Under the pieces are notes generated by a model. That model had not been told where the DNA came from, ran no database searches, and saw nothing but the letters and a program-made list of their open reading frames with translations. DNA of 64,000 nt, taken from Sphingomonas sp. Lineage in GTDB: Bacteria; Pseudomonadota; Alphaproteobacteria; Sphingomonadales; Sphingomonadaceae. Shown piece by piece: positions 26,373 through 34,873 of this stretch. Position 1 is the stretch's first letter; the number at the start of each line of letters is the position of its first letter. The position numbers were made by a program, and so were the translations under genes. Location: positions 1-64,000 of the forward strand of contig JAFIGU010000056.1 in the NCBI GenBank assembly GCA_017849555.1, read 5' to 3'.

Positions 26373-26590
26373 TGAAACTCAAGCTGGGGCCGCTTGCCGA
26401 CGATCGGCCGGTCAAGCTCGCCGTGGAATTGCCTGCCGCCGTGCATCGCGATCTCGTCGCCTATGCGGCAGCTCTAGCGGCGGAAACCGGCGGCTCGCCA
26501 GCCGCGCCGGAAAAGCTGGTCGCGCCAATGCTGGCGAGGTTCATGGAAACGGATCGCGGCTTTCGGCGAAGGAGCAGGAAGCAGGATTGA
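26369..26590 (+). CDS. DUF2274 family protein
   Basis: The 73-residue protein (MKLKLGPLADDRPVKLAVEL start) matches DUF2274, a small family found at the end of trb operons. The sequence PVKLAVELPAAVHRDLVAYA looks like a ribbon-helix-helix, so DNA binding is possible. It overlaps TrbI by ATGA and is the last gene of the transfer operon on this strand. Confidence 0.87.
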   Translation: MMKLKLGPLADDRPVKLAVELPAAVHRDLVAYAAALAAETGGSPAAPEKLVAPMLARFMETDRGFRRRSRKQD

Positions 26591-26602
26591 ACGCCGCGAG
26601 TT

Positions 26603-26869
26603 TTAGTGTCCCATGAACTTCTTGAAGCGGTCCCGACCTCCGGCCTCAGTTACGGCTTCCTGCGCATTGGCGCACTCGTCGCCGCGCACCGAGCCGTGTC
26701 GGCACCCGGCCACCACACGACGCACTTTGTCGATGTGCGCTGAAAAATACTGAGGACCATGCGCACCGCTCGGCAGCACGGCCGTTGAGGAGGCACGGGT
26801 AATTGTCTCGGTGGGCTGCGCCGGAGAGATCACTGACCGCAATACAAAACCGATAATCAAGGTGATCAC
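26603..26869 (-). CDS. Small exported or membrane-anchored protein, possible TrbK-like
   Basis: The 88-residue protein starts with a hydrophobic segment (ITLIIGFVLRSVISP) and ends in CANAQEAVTEAGGRDRFKKF plus MGH. The size, the single N-terminal span and the tail with a terminal FMG resemble entry-exclusion TrbK-type proteins, but the resemblance is weak. The start is a GTG with AGGACA upstream. It is converging with the trb operon and lies 47 bases after the LysR gene on the same strand. Confidence 0.5.
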   Translation of the reverse strand: MITLIIGFVLRSVISPAQPTETITRASSTAVLPSGAHGPQYFSAHIDKVRRVVAGCRHGSVRGDECANAQEAVTEAGGRDRFKKFMGH

Positions 26870-26916
26870 CGCTACAATTGTCCTATTTCTCTACATAACC
26901 CGAATATCGCGTGATT

Positions 26917-27828
26917 CTATATTGTTCTTGAGTACATGGCAAAGCGCGCTTTAATGAACGAAAGAAAACGACGAAGCGCAGGATTACTGTTATCGACACG
27001 CCAGAAGCCCGAGTAGCCGGTCAGCGCCGGTCCCTGTTCACCGTAGATCGGACGGAAGACGACGTCAGGATACCGATTACCCGTGGAGCCCTCGCAGACG
27101 ATGCTGACGGCAGAGCTACAGCCGAGAATGCTCAATACTGTCTCGCGGCTTGCTCGATGCACTCGGATATCAGGCGTTGATCCAGAGATCGCCAACCGCC
27201 CCAGCAGCATGTCTCGTATCTCGGGACCAGGATCGGCTGCCGGCAACAAGAACCTCTCGCCCCGAAGGTCCGTCCAGTGGACCAAGTCTCGATCCGCGAG
27301 AGCATGCGATGTCGGCAGCGCGGCAAGCATTCTTTCGCTCCAGAGCAGTTCAGAATGAAATCCGTCGTTGGCCGCGGCACCCATTACAATCGCGATGTCG
27401 ATTTCACCGCTGTCCAGGCCAGCGAGGAGGCTGCTGCGGTCGGCTTCGATCCAATCCATTTCGACATCGGGGTGGCCTTCGTGCCAACTCAGTAGGGTTG
27501 CGCGCAAATTACCTGCGGAAACCGGACCGTTGTGACCTAGTCTGAGGCCGCCGGCGCGGCCCTCGCCGGCCGCGCGCATCATCGCCACCATCTTGTCCGC
27601 CATTGCTACCATCGGCTTCGCGTTGCGAACGAAGGAGCTGCCCGCTAACGTCATAGTGACGCCGGCCCGCGAGCGCTCGAATATCGGCATCCCGATCGAG
27701 CGCTCCAGCTTTAGGATGGCCCGGCTCAACGTCGATTGCTCGATGTTGAGGGCGCGGGCGGCGCGATACAGGCTCCCATGGTCCGCAGCGGCTATAGCAT
27801 AGCGAAGCTGGCGTATGTCGAACGCCAT
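26917..27828 (-). CDS. LysR family transcriptional regulator
   Basis: The 303-residue protein has a LysR helix-turn-helix (IRQLRYAIAAADHGSLYRAA then LNIEQSTLSRAILKLERSIG) and a substrate-binding domain with LRLGHNGPVSAGNLRATL and a C-terminal half of the usual length. LysR genes are common at the end of alphaproteobacterial trb operons, though their targets are unknown. It is probably transcribed with the small exported protein next to it. The inducer cannot be predicted. Confidence 0.9.
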   Translation of the reverse strand: MAFDIRQLRYAIAAADHGSLYRAARALNIEQSTLSRAILKLERSIGMPIFERSRAGVTMTLAGSSFVRNAKPMVAMADKMVAMMRAAGEGRAGGLRLGHNGPVSAGNLRATLLSWHEGHPDVEMDWIEADRSSLLAGLDSGEIDIAIVMGAAANDGFHSELLWSERMLAALPTSHALADRDLVHWTDLRGERFLLPAADPGPEIRDMLLGRLAISGSTPDIRVHRASRETVLSILGCSSAVSIVCEGSTGNRYPDVVFRPIYGEQGPALTGYSGFWRVDNSNPALRRFLSFIKARFAMYSRTI

Positions 27829-28037
27829 TTAAAATATACCTAGACAGTTGACCCCGCACCATAGTCTGCTGATCAGGGTAAGCCCTTTGGAGATGTTCCA
27901 AATAGACTCCCAGCATCGGTCATCCTAACGCGCGAGAAGAATGTGGGTATGTTCACCCTCCACCGGAACGGCGGCAGATGCACTATATAATCGCCACCTT
28001 ACGTCCGGGTAATCGATCCGAACGAACTCCTTGCCAA

Positions 28038-28958
28038 TCAGGGAATTAAGACCGTCTTAGCTCGTGCATGGCCAGATTGCTGCCGCACCCAAGCATCTCG
28101 AAAGTCCGTCAGCGCAACTTTGCGATCGATTACCACCCGAATGCGGTTTTCGACAACAGCGTTGACCAGTTCCGCGAGCCGATCTCCCGACAAGTCAAGC
28201 GCGAACATGGAGGCAGACACGCCCTTAGATCTGGCTTTCTCCGCATCGGGCGGTGAGACCGTCGAAACGAGCCGACCGCCTTGCCGTAACAAGCCGAAGG
28301 AGCGTGCCTGGGTGTCACCGCCGATCAAGTCAAGGACGACGTCGACCGGTTCGTCCAGGGCCGCGAAATCCTCCGAACGATAGTCGATAACGCGATCCGC
28401 TCCCAACTCGCGCGTAAATGCCACTCCGTCGCCAGACGCCGTCGCCAGAACACGAGCGCCAGCGGCTTTTGCGAACTGGATTGCGAAGGTTCCTACTCCG
28501 CCCGCGCCAGCGTGGATCAGCACGGTCTCGCCTGTTTTCAGATTAGCTGAGTCGATAAGAGCGAACCACGCGGTCCCACCTGCGGTGGGGATGCAGGCCC
28601 CCTCATCCGGAGTGAGCGGCGTTGGCAGTCGAACACACGCTGCAGCGGGAACGCTGGCATACTCAGCAAACCCGCCGCCACGCGACGGATTCGGGCGAGC
28701 AATTATCGCGTCGCCCTCATCGAACGCGGTCACGCCATAGCCAATGCGTTTCACCACGCCGGCAAAGTCGGTTCCTAGTGTGAAAGGAAATGCCAGTGGA
28801 AACCAGTCGGACAAGTAGCCGGCCTGCAACTGAATATCGAGTGGATTGAGCGCCGCCGCCTGGACCTGCATCAGCACCTCGCCTTCGGTTGGTTCAGGCA
28901 TAGCGATGTCGTCGATGGCGGGCTCGTTGCCATAGCCTCGGATGCGGACTGCCTTCAT
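28038..28958 (-). CDS. NADP-dependent quinone oxidoreductase-like protein (MDR family)
   Basis: The 306-residue protein is a zinc-free medium-chain dehydrogenase/reductase. It has a GroES-like N-terminal domain (MKAVRIRGYGNEPAIDDIAM; PFTLGTDFAGVVKRIGYGV) and a Rossmann domain with the nucleotide loop HAGAGGVGTFAIQFAKAAGA. It likely reduces quinones or activated alkenals with NADPH. It is divergent from a PadR regulator and two palindromes lie in the shared region, so PadR control in response to a reactive compound is likely. Confidence 0.87.
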   Translation of the reverse strand: MKAVRIRGYGNEPAIDDIAMPEPTEGEVLMQVQAAALNPLDIQLQAGYLSDWFPLAFPFTLGTDFAGVVKRIGYGVTAFDEGDAIIARPNPSRGGGFAEYASVPAAACVRLPTPLTPDEGACIPTAGGTAWFALIDSANLKTGETVLIHAGAGGVGTFAIQFAKAAGARVLATASGDGVAFTRELGADRVIDYRSEDFAALDEPVDVVLDLIGGDTQARSFGLLRQGGRLVSTVSPPDAEKARSKGVSASMFALDLSGDRLAELVNAVVENRIRVVIDRKVALTDFRDAWVRQQSGHARAKTVLIP

Positions 28959-28974
28959 CGATGGCTCCTAACTG

Positions 28975-29042
28975 TGGCTCGCGTGAACGCGAGCCATCCT
29001 GTAAGCAGAGTACGAACTCATATCCGATTACTCTCACGAGAG
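28975..29042. promoter_or_regulatory. Two palindromes between oxidoreductase and PadR genes
   Basis: A perfect 9-bp inverted repeat TGGCTCGCG/CGCGAGCCA with a TGAA loop lies at 28975-28996, and CTCTC-AC-GAGAG at 29031-29042 sits just before the PadR start. Both are in the 88-bp divergent region and are candidate PadR operators. Confidence 0.5.
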
Positions 29043-29046
29043 CAAT

Positions 29047-29676
29047 ATGTCATCTATCCGCCTTTTTATCCTGTCCTCCTTTGCTGAGCTTGGCCCGATG
29101 CATGGGCACCGGCTGCGGCTAGAGGCAGAGCGCAAGCATATGCCGTTGTGGACCGACATTCCCGTTGGCGCCGTTTATGGTGCGATGAAGCGGCTTGCCG
29201 CCGAGAATTTGTTGCGCGAGGTCGGACGCGAACAGCATGGCAATCGGCCAACCCGGCAGCTTTACGAGATTACCGACGCCGGGCGCGACGCGTTGGCACA
29301 GTTGCGTCGTGCGGGGCTGGAAGAGGTATGGTTTCGCTACGACCCGTTTGACCTGGCGCTCACCCGATGCGATCCAGCAACGCTCGATATGCTCCCGCAA
29401 ACGCTACGAGTGCGATTGGAACGCGTGCAGGCGATGTTGACGGCCAGCAGCAATACTCTTGCCACGGCGACGCCGCATATAAGCCTAGCCGAGGAATGGG
29501 CATTGCGCCATTCCGAGCACCGCCTGAAAGCCGAGGTTGAGTTTCTCAGCGCGCTCGTCGATGCCGCGCCCGTAATCGTTGCTGACGAACTCCGGCCGCG
29601 TCCGAAGAAACCCAAGAACGAACTAGGAGCTTCGATCAGCCGACAACCGGCCGACGCAGACGATGCGCATGGGTAA
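29047..29676 (+). CDS. PadR family transcriptional regulator
   Basis: The 209-residue protein has the PadR winged helix: FAELGPMHGHRLRLEAERKH, then VGAVYGAMKRLAAENLL and RQLYEITDAGRDAL. The C-terminal part is a long helical dimerisation region with a charged tail (RPRPKKPKNE). PadR regulators repress nearby detoxification genes, here the divergent oxidoreductase. ATG 29047 lies 4 bases after a 12-bp palindrome. Confidence 0.88.
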   Translation: MSSIRLFILSSFAELGPMHGHRLRLEAERKHMPLWTDIPVGAVYGAMKRLAAENLLREVGREQHGNRPTRQLYEITDAGRDALAQLRRAGLEEVWFRYDPFDLALTRCDPATLDMLPQTLRVRLERVQAMLTASSNTLATATPHISLAEEWALRHSEHRLKAEVEFLSALVDAAPVIVADELRPRPKKPKNELGASISRQPADADDAHG

Positions 29677-29746
29677 GTATCAAAATGTTGCGAAAGCTCT
29701 CGGGGGCGCCAACACCGTCCCATCGTCGGCGAGATTGACCACGGCA

Positions 29747-30781
29747 TCATTTTGCGTCCGCTTCCAGAAACTCTGCTACGGGTTTCCAGATTGCATTCGA
29801 CTCCCTGCTGCCTGGAGGCGCCAGGAACGCTGAGTGACCATAATCGGTCTCGACCCTCACCTCCTGCGCACTTGGAAGTTTCTTCAGCAATTCCTCGGTC
29901 AGATACGAGGGGACTGTTCGGTCGCTGCTGATGTCCACCACCAGCGTCCGCGCGTTGACCCGCGCCAGCGCCGCCTTCACGTCATTGCCGAACGGAACTC
30001 CGACGTCATGGACCGCACTGGCTCGATAGCGATATAGCAGGCTGATTGGATCCCAATTCCTGGTCCAGCTTCGTGCCAGCGCCTCGACCTCAGCGCGATT
30101 GGACGCTTCGCCCTGCCGCACCAGATAGGCATCGCTGCGCAGCCACGGCATGAACAGCGCCGCCGCCGCGCGCAAGCGCGCAGCGGCGCTCCGATGGGGG
30201 TCGTTGCCCCCAAGGACAGCCTCCATCCCGTCAGTAATGGCACGGAAATGAGCATCGCTGCGGGCAGCGGGCGCGACCAGGACCAATCGGTCGATCGGAA
30301 TGGGCTGGTGTACCGCCCATTCCAGCGCCTGGAACGACCCCATCGATGCTCCCGCTACGGCGTGGAGATGTTCGATTTTAAGCACGTCGTGGATAAGGCG
30401 CGCCTCGGCCGCGACCATGTCGCGGATAGTGTACGGCGGAAAATGTGCGCCTAACCCATCGGCCGGATTGGAGGACGCCCCACCGCCGATTGGGTCGACC
30501 GTGATGATAAGGAAGCGGTCCGTGTCGAACGGCTTTCCCGGCCCGATCAATGCGTCGTAGCTGTGGCGGCCGCCGCTGGTGGGCGGTAGCAATAGGACTG
30601 CGTTGTCGTGCGCCGCATTGAGGTGGCCGTGCAAGCTGTAGCCGACCTGCATCGCGATCTGGCGCCCCCGCTCGAACTGGAAGGCGCCGATCGACGCCAC
30701 CGCGTCGCCCTCCGCGCCCGCAGCCTGGGCCGCCCCGAGCGCCAGAACGGCTGCAGCGAAGAATAGGCCCAGCTTCTTCAT
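29747..30781 (-). CDS. Secreted alpha/beta hydrolase, MetX-like fold
   Basis: The 344-residue protein has a signal peptide (MKKLGLFFAAAVLALGAAQA) and an alpha/beta-hydrolase domain like that of homoserine acetyltransferases. The nucleophile elbow is GASMGSFQALEWA, the Asp region VVDISSDRTVPSYL, and the His is in DYGHSAFLAPPGS. Because it is exported, it is unlikely to be the methionine enzyme; a hydrolase or acyltransferase on an unknown substrate is more likely. Its ATG overlaps the stop of the MBL-fold gene (30778-30781), so both are one operon. Confidence 0.8.
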   Translation of the reverse strand: MKKLGLFFAAAVLALGAAQAAGAEGDAVASIGAFQFERGRQIAMQVGYSLHGHLNAAHDNAVLLLPPTSGGRHSYDALIGPGKPFDTDRFLIITVDPIGGGASSNPADGLGAHFPPYTIRDMVAAEARLIHDVLKIEHLHAVAGASMGSFQALEWAVHQPIPIDRLVLVAPAARSDAHFRAITDGMEAVLGGNDPHRSAAARLRAAAALFMPWLRSDAYLVRQGEASNRAEVEALARSWTRNWDPISLLYRYRASAVHDVGVPFGNDVKAALARVNARTLVVDISSDRTVPSYLTEELLKKLPSAQEVRVETDYGHSAFLAPPGSRESNAIWKPVAEFLEADAK

Positions 30782-31761
30782 TGTCCTATGTCCCGCACGA
30801 CCGAGGAGTAGGGGATCGGCGCCCACGCATAGCCGGCATCTGAGCGAGCGATGTGCCCGAGTCCCGGAAAGGAAATATGCGGTGCGGCCACCAGCGTGTG
30901 CGCGCGGGCGAGCTCCGCGAGCGCTGCCTTACGCGTGCGCGCCGCGACCGCCTCGTCGGCATCGAAATCGACGGTAATGTCGGGCCGTTGCAACTGGACT
31001 TCCGCAGCATGGATGATGTCGCCGACCACACGCATCCGATGGCCGCGGCTCTCGATCTCGTAGAAAGTATGGCCAGGCGTGTGGCCAGGCGCGGCAATGG
31101 CGCGGATGCCGGGAAACAGCGTCGCGGGCGCGTCGAAGGTGCGGATGCGGCCCGCAGTCATATAGGGCGCCAACGCAGCGCGACCTTGCACGAACATCTG
31201 CTGGTGGCTCGCCTTGGCGCGCGCCTTGGCAGCGTCGCTGAGCCAATAATCGAGTTCGCTCTTCGATAAGTAGATCGTGGCGTTCGGGAATACGCGCCGG
31301 CCGTCCAGCGTCAGTCCGCCCGAGTGGTCCCCATGGACATGTGTCAGCAGGATCACGTCGATGGTCTCGGGCGCGTAGCCCGCCGCCTTCAACATCGCCG
31401 GCAACCGCCCGCAGCAGTCCCCGAATAAGCGGCCCGCGCCGGCATCGATCAGGATGCGGTGCTCGCCGGTGTCGATCAGGAAGCTGTTGATCGAAGTCTC
31501 GCGATCCAACGGCTCTCCTGCATCCCGGAAGATCGCGGTAAGACCTGCCCGGTTGGCACCGTGCAGAAGGCTCCCGAACGGTATGGGCGTTGTGCCATCG
31601 GTGAGAACGGTAACTTTGAAGTCACCCAGCGTCACCCGATAATAGCCGGGGGCCTGCGCCTCCAATTGTTGATTTGGGACGGGTTGTCGCTCTTGCGCCC
31701 AGGCTGTCCATGGCAAAAGGGCAACTGCAATGACGGCTAATGCAACAGATCGAATATTCAT
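30778..31761 (-). CDS. Secreted metallo-beta-lactamase fold hydrolase
   Basis: The 327-residue protein has a signal peptide (NIRSVALAVIAVALLPWTAW) and an MBL domain. Metal ligands are in LLTHVHGDHSGGL, a His in AAPGHTPGHTFYEI, and DIIHAAEVQ. The family includes lactonases and related hydrolases, so quorum-signal or lactone hydrolysis is possible but unproven. The start at 31761 is chosen because the signal peptide follows at once. It is divergent from an HxlR regulator with two imperfect dyads in between. Confidence 0.85.
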   Translation of the reverse strand: MNIRSVALAVIAVALLPWTAWAQERQPVPNQQLEAQAPGYYRVTLGDFKVTVLTDGTTPIPFGSLLHGANRAGLTAIFRDAGEPLDRETSINSFLIDTGEHRILIDAGAGRLFGDCCGRLPAMLKAAGYAPETIDVILLTHVHGDHSGGLTLDGRRVFPNATIYLSKSELDYWLSDAAKARAKASHQQMFVQGRAALAPYMTAGRIRTFDAPATLFPGIRAIAAPGHTPGHTFYEIESRGHRMRVVGDIIHAAEVQLQRPDITVDFDADEAVAARTRKAALAELARAHTLVAAPHISFPGLGHIARSDAGYAWAPIPYSSVVRDIGQ

Positions 31762-31767
31762 CTTGTT

Positions 31768-31870
31768 ACCTCGCACTACTGAGGTGCCACGGGTTAGCGG
31801 CACGGCATCTTGCGCGCGAAGAGATGTGCCCATAGCTTCCAGTCCGGAAGTACGTACCTAGAGGTAAGTA
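31768..31870. promoter_or_regulatory. Candidate HxlR operators
   Basis: ACCTC (31768-31772) and GAGGT (31781-31785) form a spaced dyad next to the MBL start. A near-perfect palindrome at 31851-31870 has the core TACCT-AG-AGGTA and reaches the HxlR start codon. Both share the ACCT half-site, consistent with one regulator binding both sides of the divergent promoter region. Confidence 0.45.
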
Positions 31871-32250
31871 TGAAAAAGAGTTCGGCTTCGTTCCGCGACC
31901 TCCAATGCGACGTGTTCCTAGCCGACTGTCCGGCGCGCAAGGTGCTGAGCCTGTTGGCGGAGAAATGGACGCTGCTGGTCGTCCACGCGCTCAGCGAGCG
32001 CACCTACCGCACTGCGGAGCTGCGCAAGCGGATCGGCGGCGTTTCAGAGAAGATGCTTGTCCAAGCGCTACGCCGGCTGCAGCAGCACGGCCTCGTTACG
32101 CGCACCAGTTATCCTGAGGTGCCGCCGCGTGTAGAGTATGCTCTCACGCCGCTCGGTTTATCGCTCAGCAGCGTCGTACGAGAGCTCGACCAATGGGTGG
32201 AGGCTCACGCCATCGAAATCGAGGAATGGACCGAAACAATGCCCAACTGA
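31870..32250 (+). CDS. HxlR family transcriptional regulator
   Basis: The 126-residue protein has the HxlR winged helix: CPARKVLSLLAEKWTLLVVH, RIGGVSEKMLVQALRRLQQH and RVEYALTPLGLSL. Cys residues ahead of the helix (QCDVFLADCP) could make it redox- or electrophile-sensitive as in YodB/HypR relatives. It is divergent from the MBL/hydrolase operon. ATG 31870 follows AGGTAAG. Confidence 0.87.
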   Translation: MKKSSASFRDLQCDVFLADCPARKVLSLLAEKWTLLVVHALSERTYRTAELRKRIGGVSEKMLVQALRRLQQHGLVTRTSYPEVPPRVEYALTPLGLSLSSVVRELDQWVEAHAIEIEEWTETMPN

Positions 32251-32276
32251 ATAACGCGACACTTGAGCAGATCACT

Positions 32277-32633
32277 TCAGGGGAGGACGTCGAGAGCCTT
32301 GCCAAGGCGATCGAGCAGCGCCGCGTTGCTGGCGGCCTTCGGCAGTTCGCGGTGAACGAAGGCCCGCAGGCGCCGAACGTCGCGCAGCGGCAATCTCAGA
32401 TCGAGCTGCGTCCCGCCGAGCGCGGCAGGATCGGTCCGTTGCGCCTGCCTTCCCGAGGCGAGGAAGTGATCGAGCAAGCACTTGCGATCCTTAAAGCTCC
32501 AGCCGAGCGTCTCCAGCTCGGCCGGCGAGAGGGAGAGCAAGGCCAGCGCTATCTCCATGATGTCGTCGAACGGCAGCGCCAGTCGGACGCGGCGACCGCC
32601 ACGCTCGCGCCAGCTTGTAATCGCACCGGGCAT
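32277..32633 (-). CDS. Hypothetical protein
   Basis: The 118-residue protein is soluble and rich in Leu, Ala and Arg, with LALPFDDIMEIALALLSLSP and LGWSFKDRKCLLDHFLASG. I do not recognise a family. ATG 32633 is chosen because GAGGAAG precedes it. It lies downstream of the 74-residue protein on the same strand and converges with HxlR. Confidence 0.55.
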   Translation of the reverse strand: MPGAITSWRERGGRRVRLALPFDDIMEIALALLSLSPAELETLGWSFKDRKCLLDHFLASGRQAQRTDPAALGGTQLDLRLPLRDVRRLRAFVHRELPKAASNAALLDRLGKALDVLP

Positions 32634-32675
32634 CAGCACACTTCCTCGCCTGCGAACCGCTCCATCGCACACAGG

Positions 32676-32900
32676 TCAGTGCCGCGTCGTTGGACTATCC
32701 AAAGCCTGCAACGCGGCAAGCACGTCATCGACCGACACCGGCGCCGCGGCGCCGGCAGGCCGGCGCAGAGCGGGCTGGTCGGGCACCGCTGAGGCGTCGG
32801 ACGCCCAAGATGCAAGGATGGCGCGCTTCACTTCGGGTTCCAGCGTGGGATGGTGCGCGACTTCGAACGGATGGGTGAAACGCGAAAGCGCCCGTGACAT
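32676..32900 (-). CDS. Small hypothetical protein
   Basis: The 74-residue protein begins MSRALSRFTHPFEVAHHPTL and contains EVKRAILASWASDASAV, then a proline-rich stretch and VSVDDVLAALQALDS. I recall similar short proteins of unknown function in sphingomonads and other alphaproteobacteria, often near stress or redox genes. It precedes the hypothetical gene ending at 32277 by 42 bases and may be co-transcribed with it. Confidence 0.62.
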   Translation of the reverse strand: MSRALSRFTHPFEVAHHPTLEPEVKRAILASWASDASAVPDQPALRRPAGAAAPVSVDDVLAALQALDSPTTRH

Positions 32901-33043
32901 GGCAAATCCTCCTTTCCTTTCGCTCGTCTAGGTTTGGGCAATAATAGCCCTGCTCAGATACTGTATGCTCGGCTTGCTGGCCCACAGTCGCCCGCGCGCA
33001 GGAGACCATGATCGCCTCCTGACGCGGGCGGCATGCAGATCTC

Positions 33044-33979
33044 TCACCGCTTTCCTTCCTGCGTCTGGCTGGCCTGACGCGCATGTTCGAACAAACCACG
33101 GATCCGATCCAGCAGACCGGCGCCATGCTGTTGCCCACTCGTCTTGCGGTCGATCTCGTCCACAGCAGCAAGCAGGTCGCTCATGTCCTTCTCGGTCGCG
33201 TAGCCGAGGGCCTGCCCGAGACGCAGCTCGGTTCGCGCCGTCGCCAGTAAGTTCCGGAGCCTGGTGTTTTCCGCCGGGGTCCGATCGGCTTTCTCCGACA
33301 GGCCCTTGGCCGCTTCGATCGCAGCCTGAGCGCGCACGAGCGGCAGAGGAATAATGGTGTGTTCAACGACGATGGTGCTCAGTGCCGTTTCCAGCACCGC
33401 CTTCGCCTCCCTCGTCTTGCCCTGGTGGAGCATTGCCGCCGCTTGTTTGATGGCGTCCGGGTAGGTCGCGAGCGGAAGGTCGCTGACGCTGACCACGGTC
33501 TCGCTGGCGAGACCGGAGATCAGACGGCGGGCATCCTGAAGCCGCCCGCGGTCGATCGCCGTCTTCACCGCGGCACGCGCATCCTCGACGCCTTGGATCG
33601 TGCCGAGCACGTCCTGCGTCGTCACCGATACATCGACCGGCGCGAGCGCAAGATCTGGCGTGCGCGCGAGCACGATCTCCAGCTTGCCCGTGGCGCGCTC
33701 CAGCGCGGCTATCGCATCGCCGGTCTTGTTCTGGTCGATGGCGGTGAGCGCGTTCTGGGTCTCGCGTAGCGCGGCCACGGCCTCCTGGACCAGCTGCCCA
33801 CGATCGGCATTCGGAGCAGCGGTTACCGCCTGCCCGCTAGGCGACACCATTGGTGGCGCTCCATTGGCCTGGACGGTTTTTTCCGCCTGCGCTTGGTTGT
33901 CCTTGATCGGTTGCGAGCATGACGCGGCGGTCAAGACAAGGGCCGCCAGCGCTGTTGTCGATAGAAGTTTGCCGAGCAT
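33044..33979 (-). CDS. YfdX family protein, exported
   Basis: The 311-residue protein has a signal peptide or lipoprotein signal (LLSTTALAALVLTAASC) and matches YfdX: KLEIVLARTPDLALAPVDV and ARRLISGLASETVVSVSDLP, then DAIKQAAAMLHQGKTREAK with a C-terminal helical region. YfdX proteins are periplasmic stress or acid/heat resistance factors; two of them occur in the transmissible locus of stress tolerance of gammaproteobacteria. Start 33979 has GGAGG upstream. It is the last gene of the Hsp20-led group. Confidence 0.85.
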   Translation of the reverse strand: MLGKLLSTTALAALVLTAASCSQPIKDNQAQAEKTVQANGAPPMVSPSGQAVTAAPNADRGQLVQEAVAALRETQNALTAIDQNKTGDAIAALERATGKLEIVLARTPDLALAPVDVSVTTQDVLGTIQGVEDARAAVKTAIDRGRLQDARRLISGLASETVVSVSDLPLATYPDAIKQAAAMLHQGKTREAKAVLETALSTIVVEHTIIPLPLVRAQAAIEAAKGLSEKADRTPAENTRLRNLLATARTELRLGQALGYATEKDMSDLLAAVDEIDRKTSGQQHGAGLLDRIRGLFEHARQASQTQEGKR

Positions 33980-34063
33980 CTCATCCTCCTTCCTTCGTCG
34001 GCAGTTCAATGATTTTCCGGGACTCGCGCGCGGTCCGGCCTCGCCCGAGCCCGGCTCGTGCGG

Positions 34064-34339
34064 TCAGTAGCAGCGCCAGACGCGCGCGTGCGGTCCCGCC
34101 CAGCGCCAGCCGCAGTCGCGGTACCAGCCGCCATGCCAGCGATACCAGCCATAGTGGGGACCGGGGACGGCGTACCATACAGGGCCGTACCAGCCGGGTG
34201 CCGCCGGGTGGTGCCCGATCCAGTGGCGCCAGCCCGGACCCCACGCCGGGGGCGGCGCCCAGACCTGGGCCGTGGCCGGAACGGCGGCCAAGGTGAAGAT
34301 CGCAAGCAATGCTGCGATCAGTGATTTGATGAGCTTCAT
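34064..34339 (-). CDS. Secreted Trp/Gly/His-rich small protein
   Basis: The 91-residue protein has a clean signal peptide (KLIKSLIAALLAIFTLAAVP) followed by a low-complexity region packed with Trp, Gly, Pro, His and Tyr (for example WGPGWRHWIGHHPAAPGWYG), ending in WRWAGPHARVWRCY. Such proteins are often annotated only as hypothetical. The aromatic and His content suggests a surface or metal-binding role, but this is a guess. It sits between YfdX and the NDUFA4-like gene, same strand. Confidence 0.7.
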   Translation of the reverse strand: MKLIKSLIAALLAIFTLAAVPATAQVWAPPPAWGPGWRHWIGHHPAAPGWYGPVWYAVPGPHYGWYRWHGGWYRDCGWRWAGPHARVWRCY

Positions 34340-34351
34340 TGCAACCTCCTT

Positions 34352-34873
34352 TCATTCCTGAAGAGCCGCGTCGGTGATGACGCCGCTCAGCCGCCCACGG
34401 GCGATGGGGTAGTCGCCGCAGCAAAGCGCGTGCGGCCCGGTCGGCCAGCAGCAGACCGGCGGCGCAGGATCGCAAAGGCGCGTGACCGGGCCAGCATGAC
34501 GACGGCGGGCCGGCTGCCGCATCTCGAACCTTATCCCTTGCCGCCTGCAGAACCGCTCCGCCGACTCCCGGTCCGGGAATCTCAGGATCACGTTCGCGAG
34601 CGGGTCGCTTCCGCCCGTCCAGCCGGTCAGCGGGTCGACGAACGGACGCATGCGGGGCGCGAAGCGCACTCGCCATTGCCCGCGCCGGGCCCGCCCTCCC
34701 TGATTGGTGGCGAGTGGCACCGGCTCGACAATGGCGAGCGCGTCCAGCGGCAGCGCGCTCGATGACGCCGGCCCTAGTGCGACATTGTCGTTCGCAGCCA
34801 GGACCGGCTCGACATCGGGACGGGGCGGCCCGGGAAGCCGGTCCCGGGCCACATCCTCAAGCGGCCGCGCCAT
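34352..34873 (-). CDS. NDUFA4/ETC complex I subunit-like protein
   Basis: The 173-residue protein has the complex I accessory subunit region near GQWRVRFAPRMRPFVDPLTG and DPLANVILRFPDRESAERFC, the pattern of the NDUFS4-type ETC_C1_NDUFA4 domain. The C-terminus is Cys- and His-rich (CDPAPPVCCWPTGPHALCC). It is not the standalone respiratory subunit, since it has extra regions and sits in a stress cluster. The start at 34873 overlaps the upstream Hsp20 gene by 17 bases. Confidence 0.72.
   Translation of the reverse strand: MARPLEDVARDRLPGPPRPDVEPVLAANDNVALGPASSSALPLDALAIVEPVPLATNQGGRARRGQWRVRFAPRMRPFVDPLTGWTGGSDPLANVILRFPDRESAERFCRRQGIRFEMRQPARRRHAGPVTRLCDPAPPVCCWPTGPHALCCGDYPIARGRLSGVITDAALQE

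Noticed and set aside
26870..28037. A right attachment site or tRNA gene marking the ICE end near the LysR gene
   Set aside because: No tRNA or clear direct repeat was found, and the left end lies outside the window, so a pair cannot be compared.
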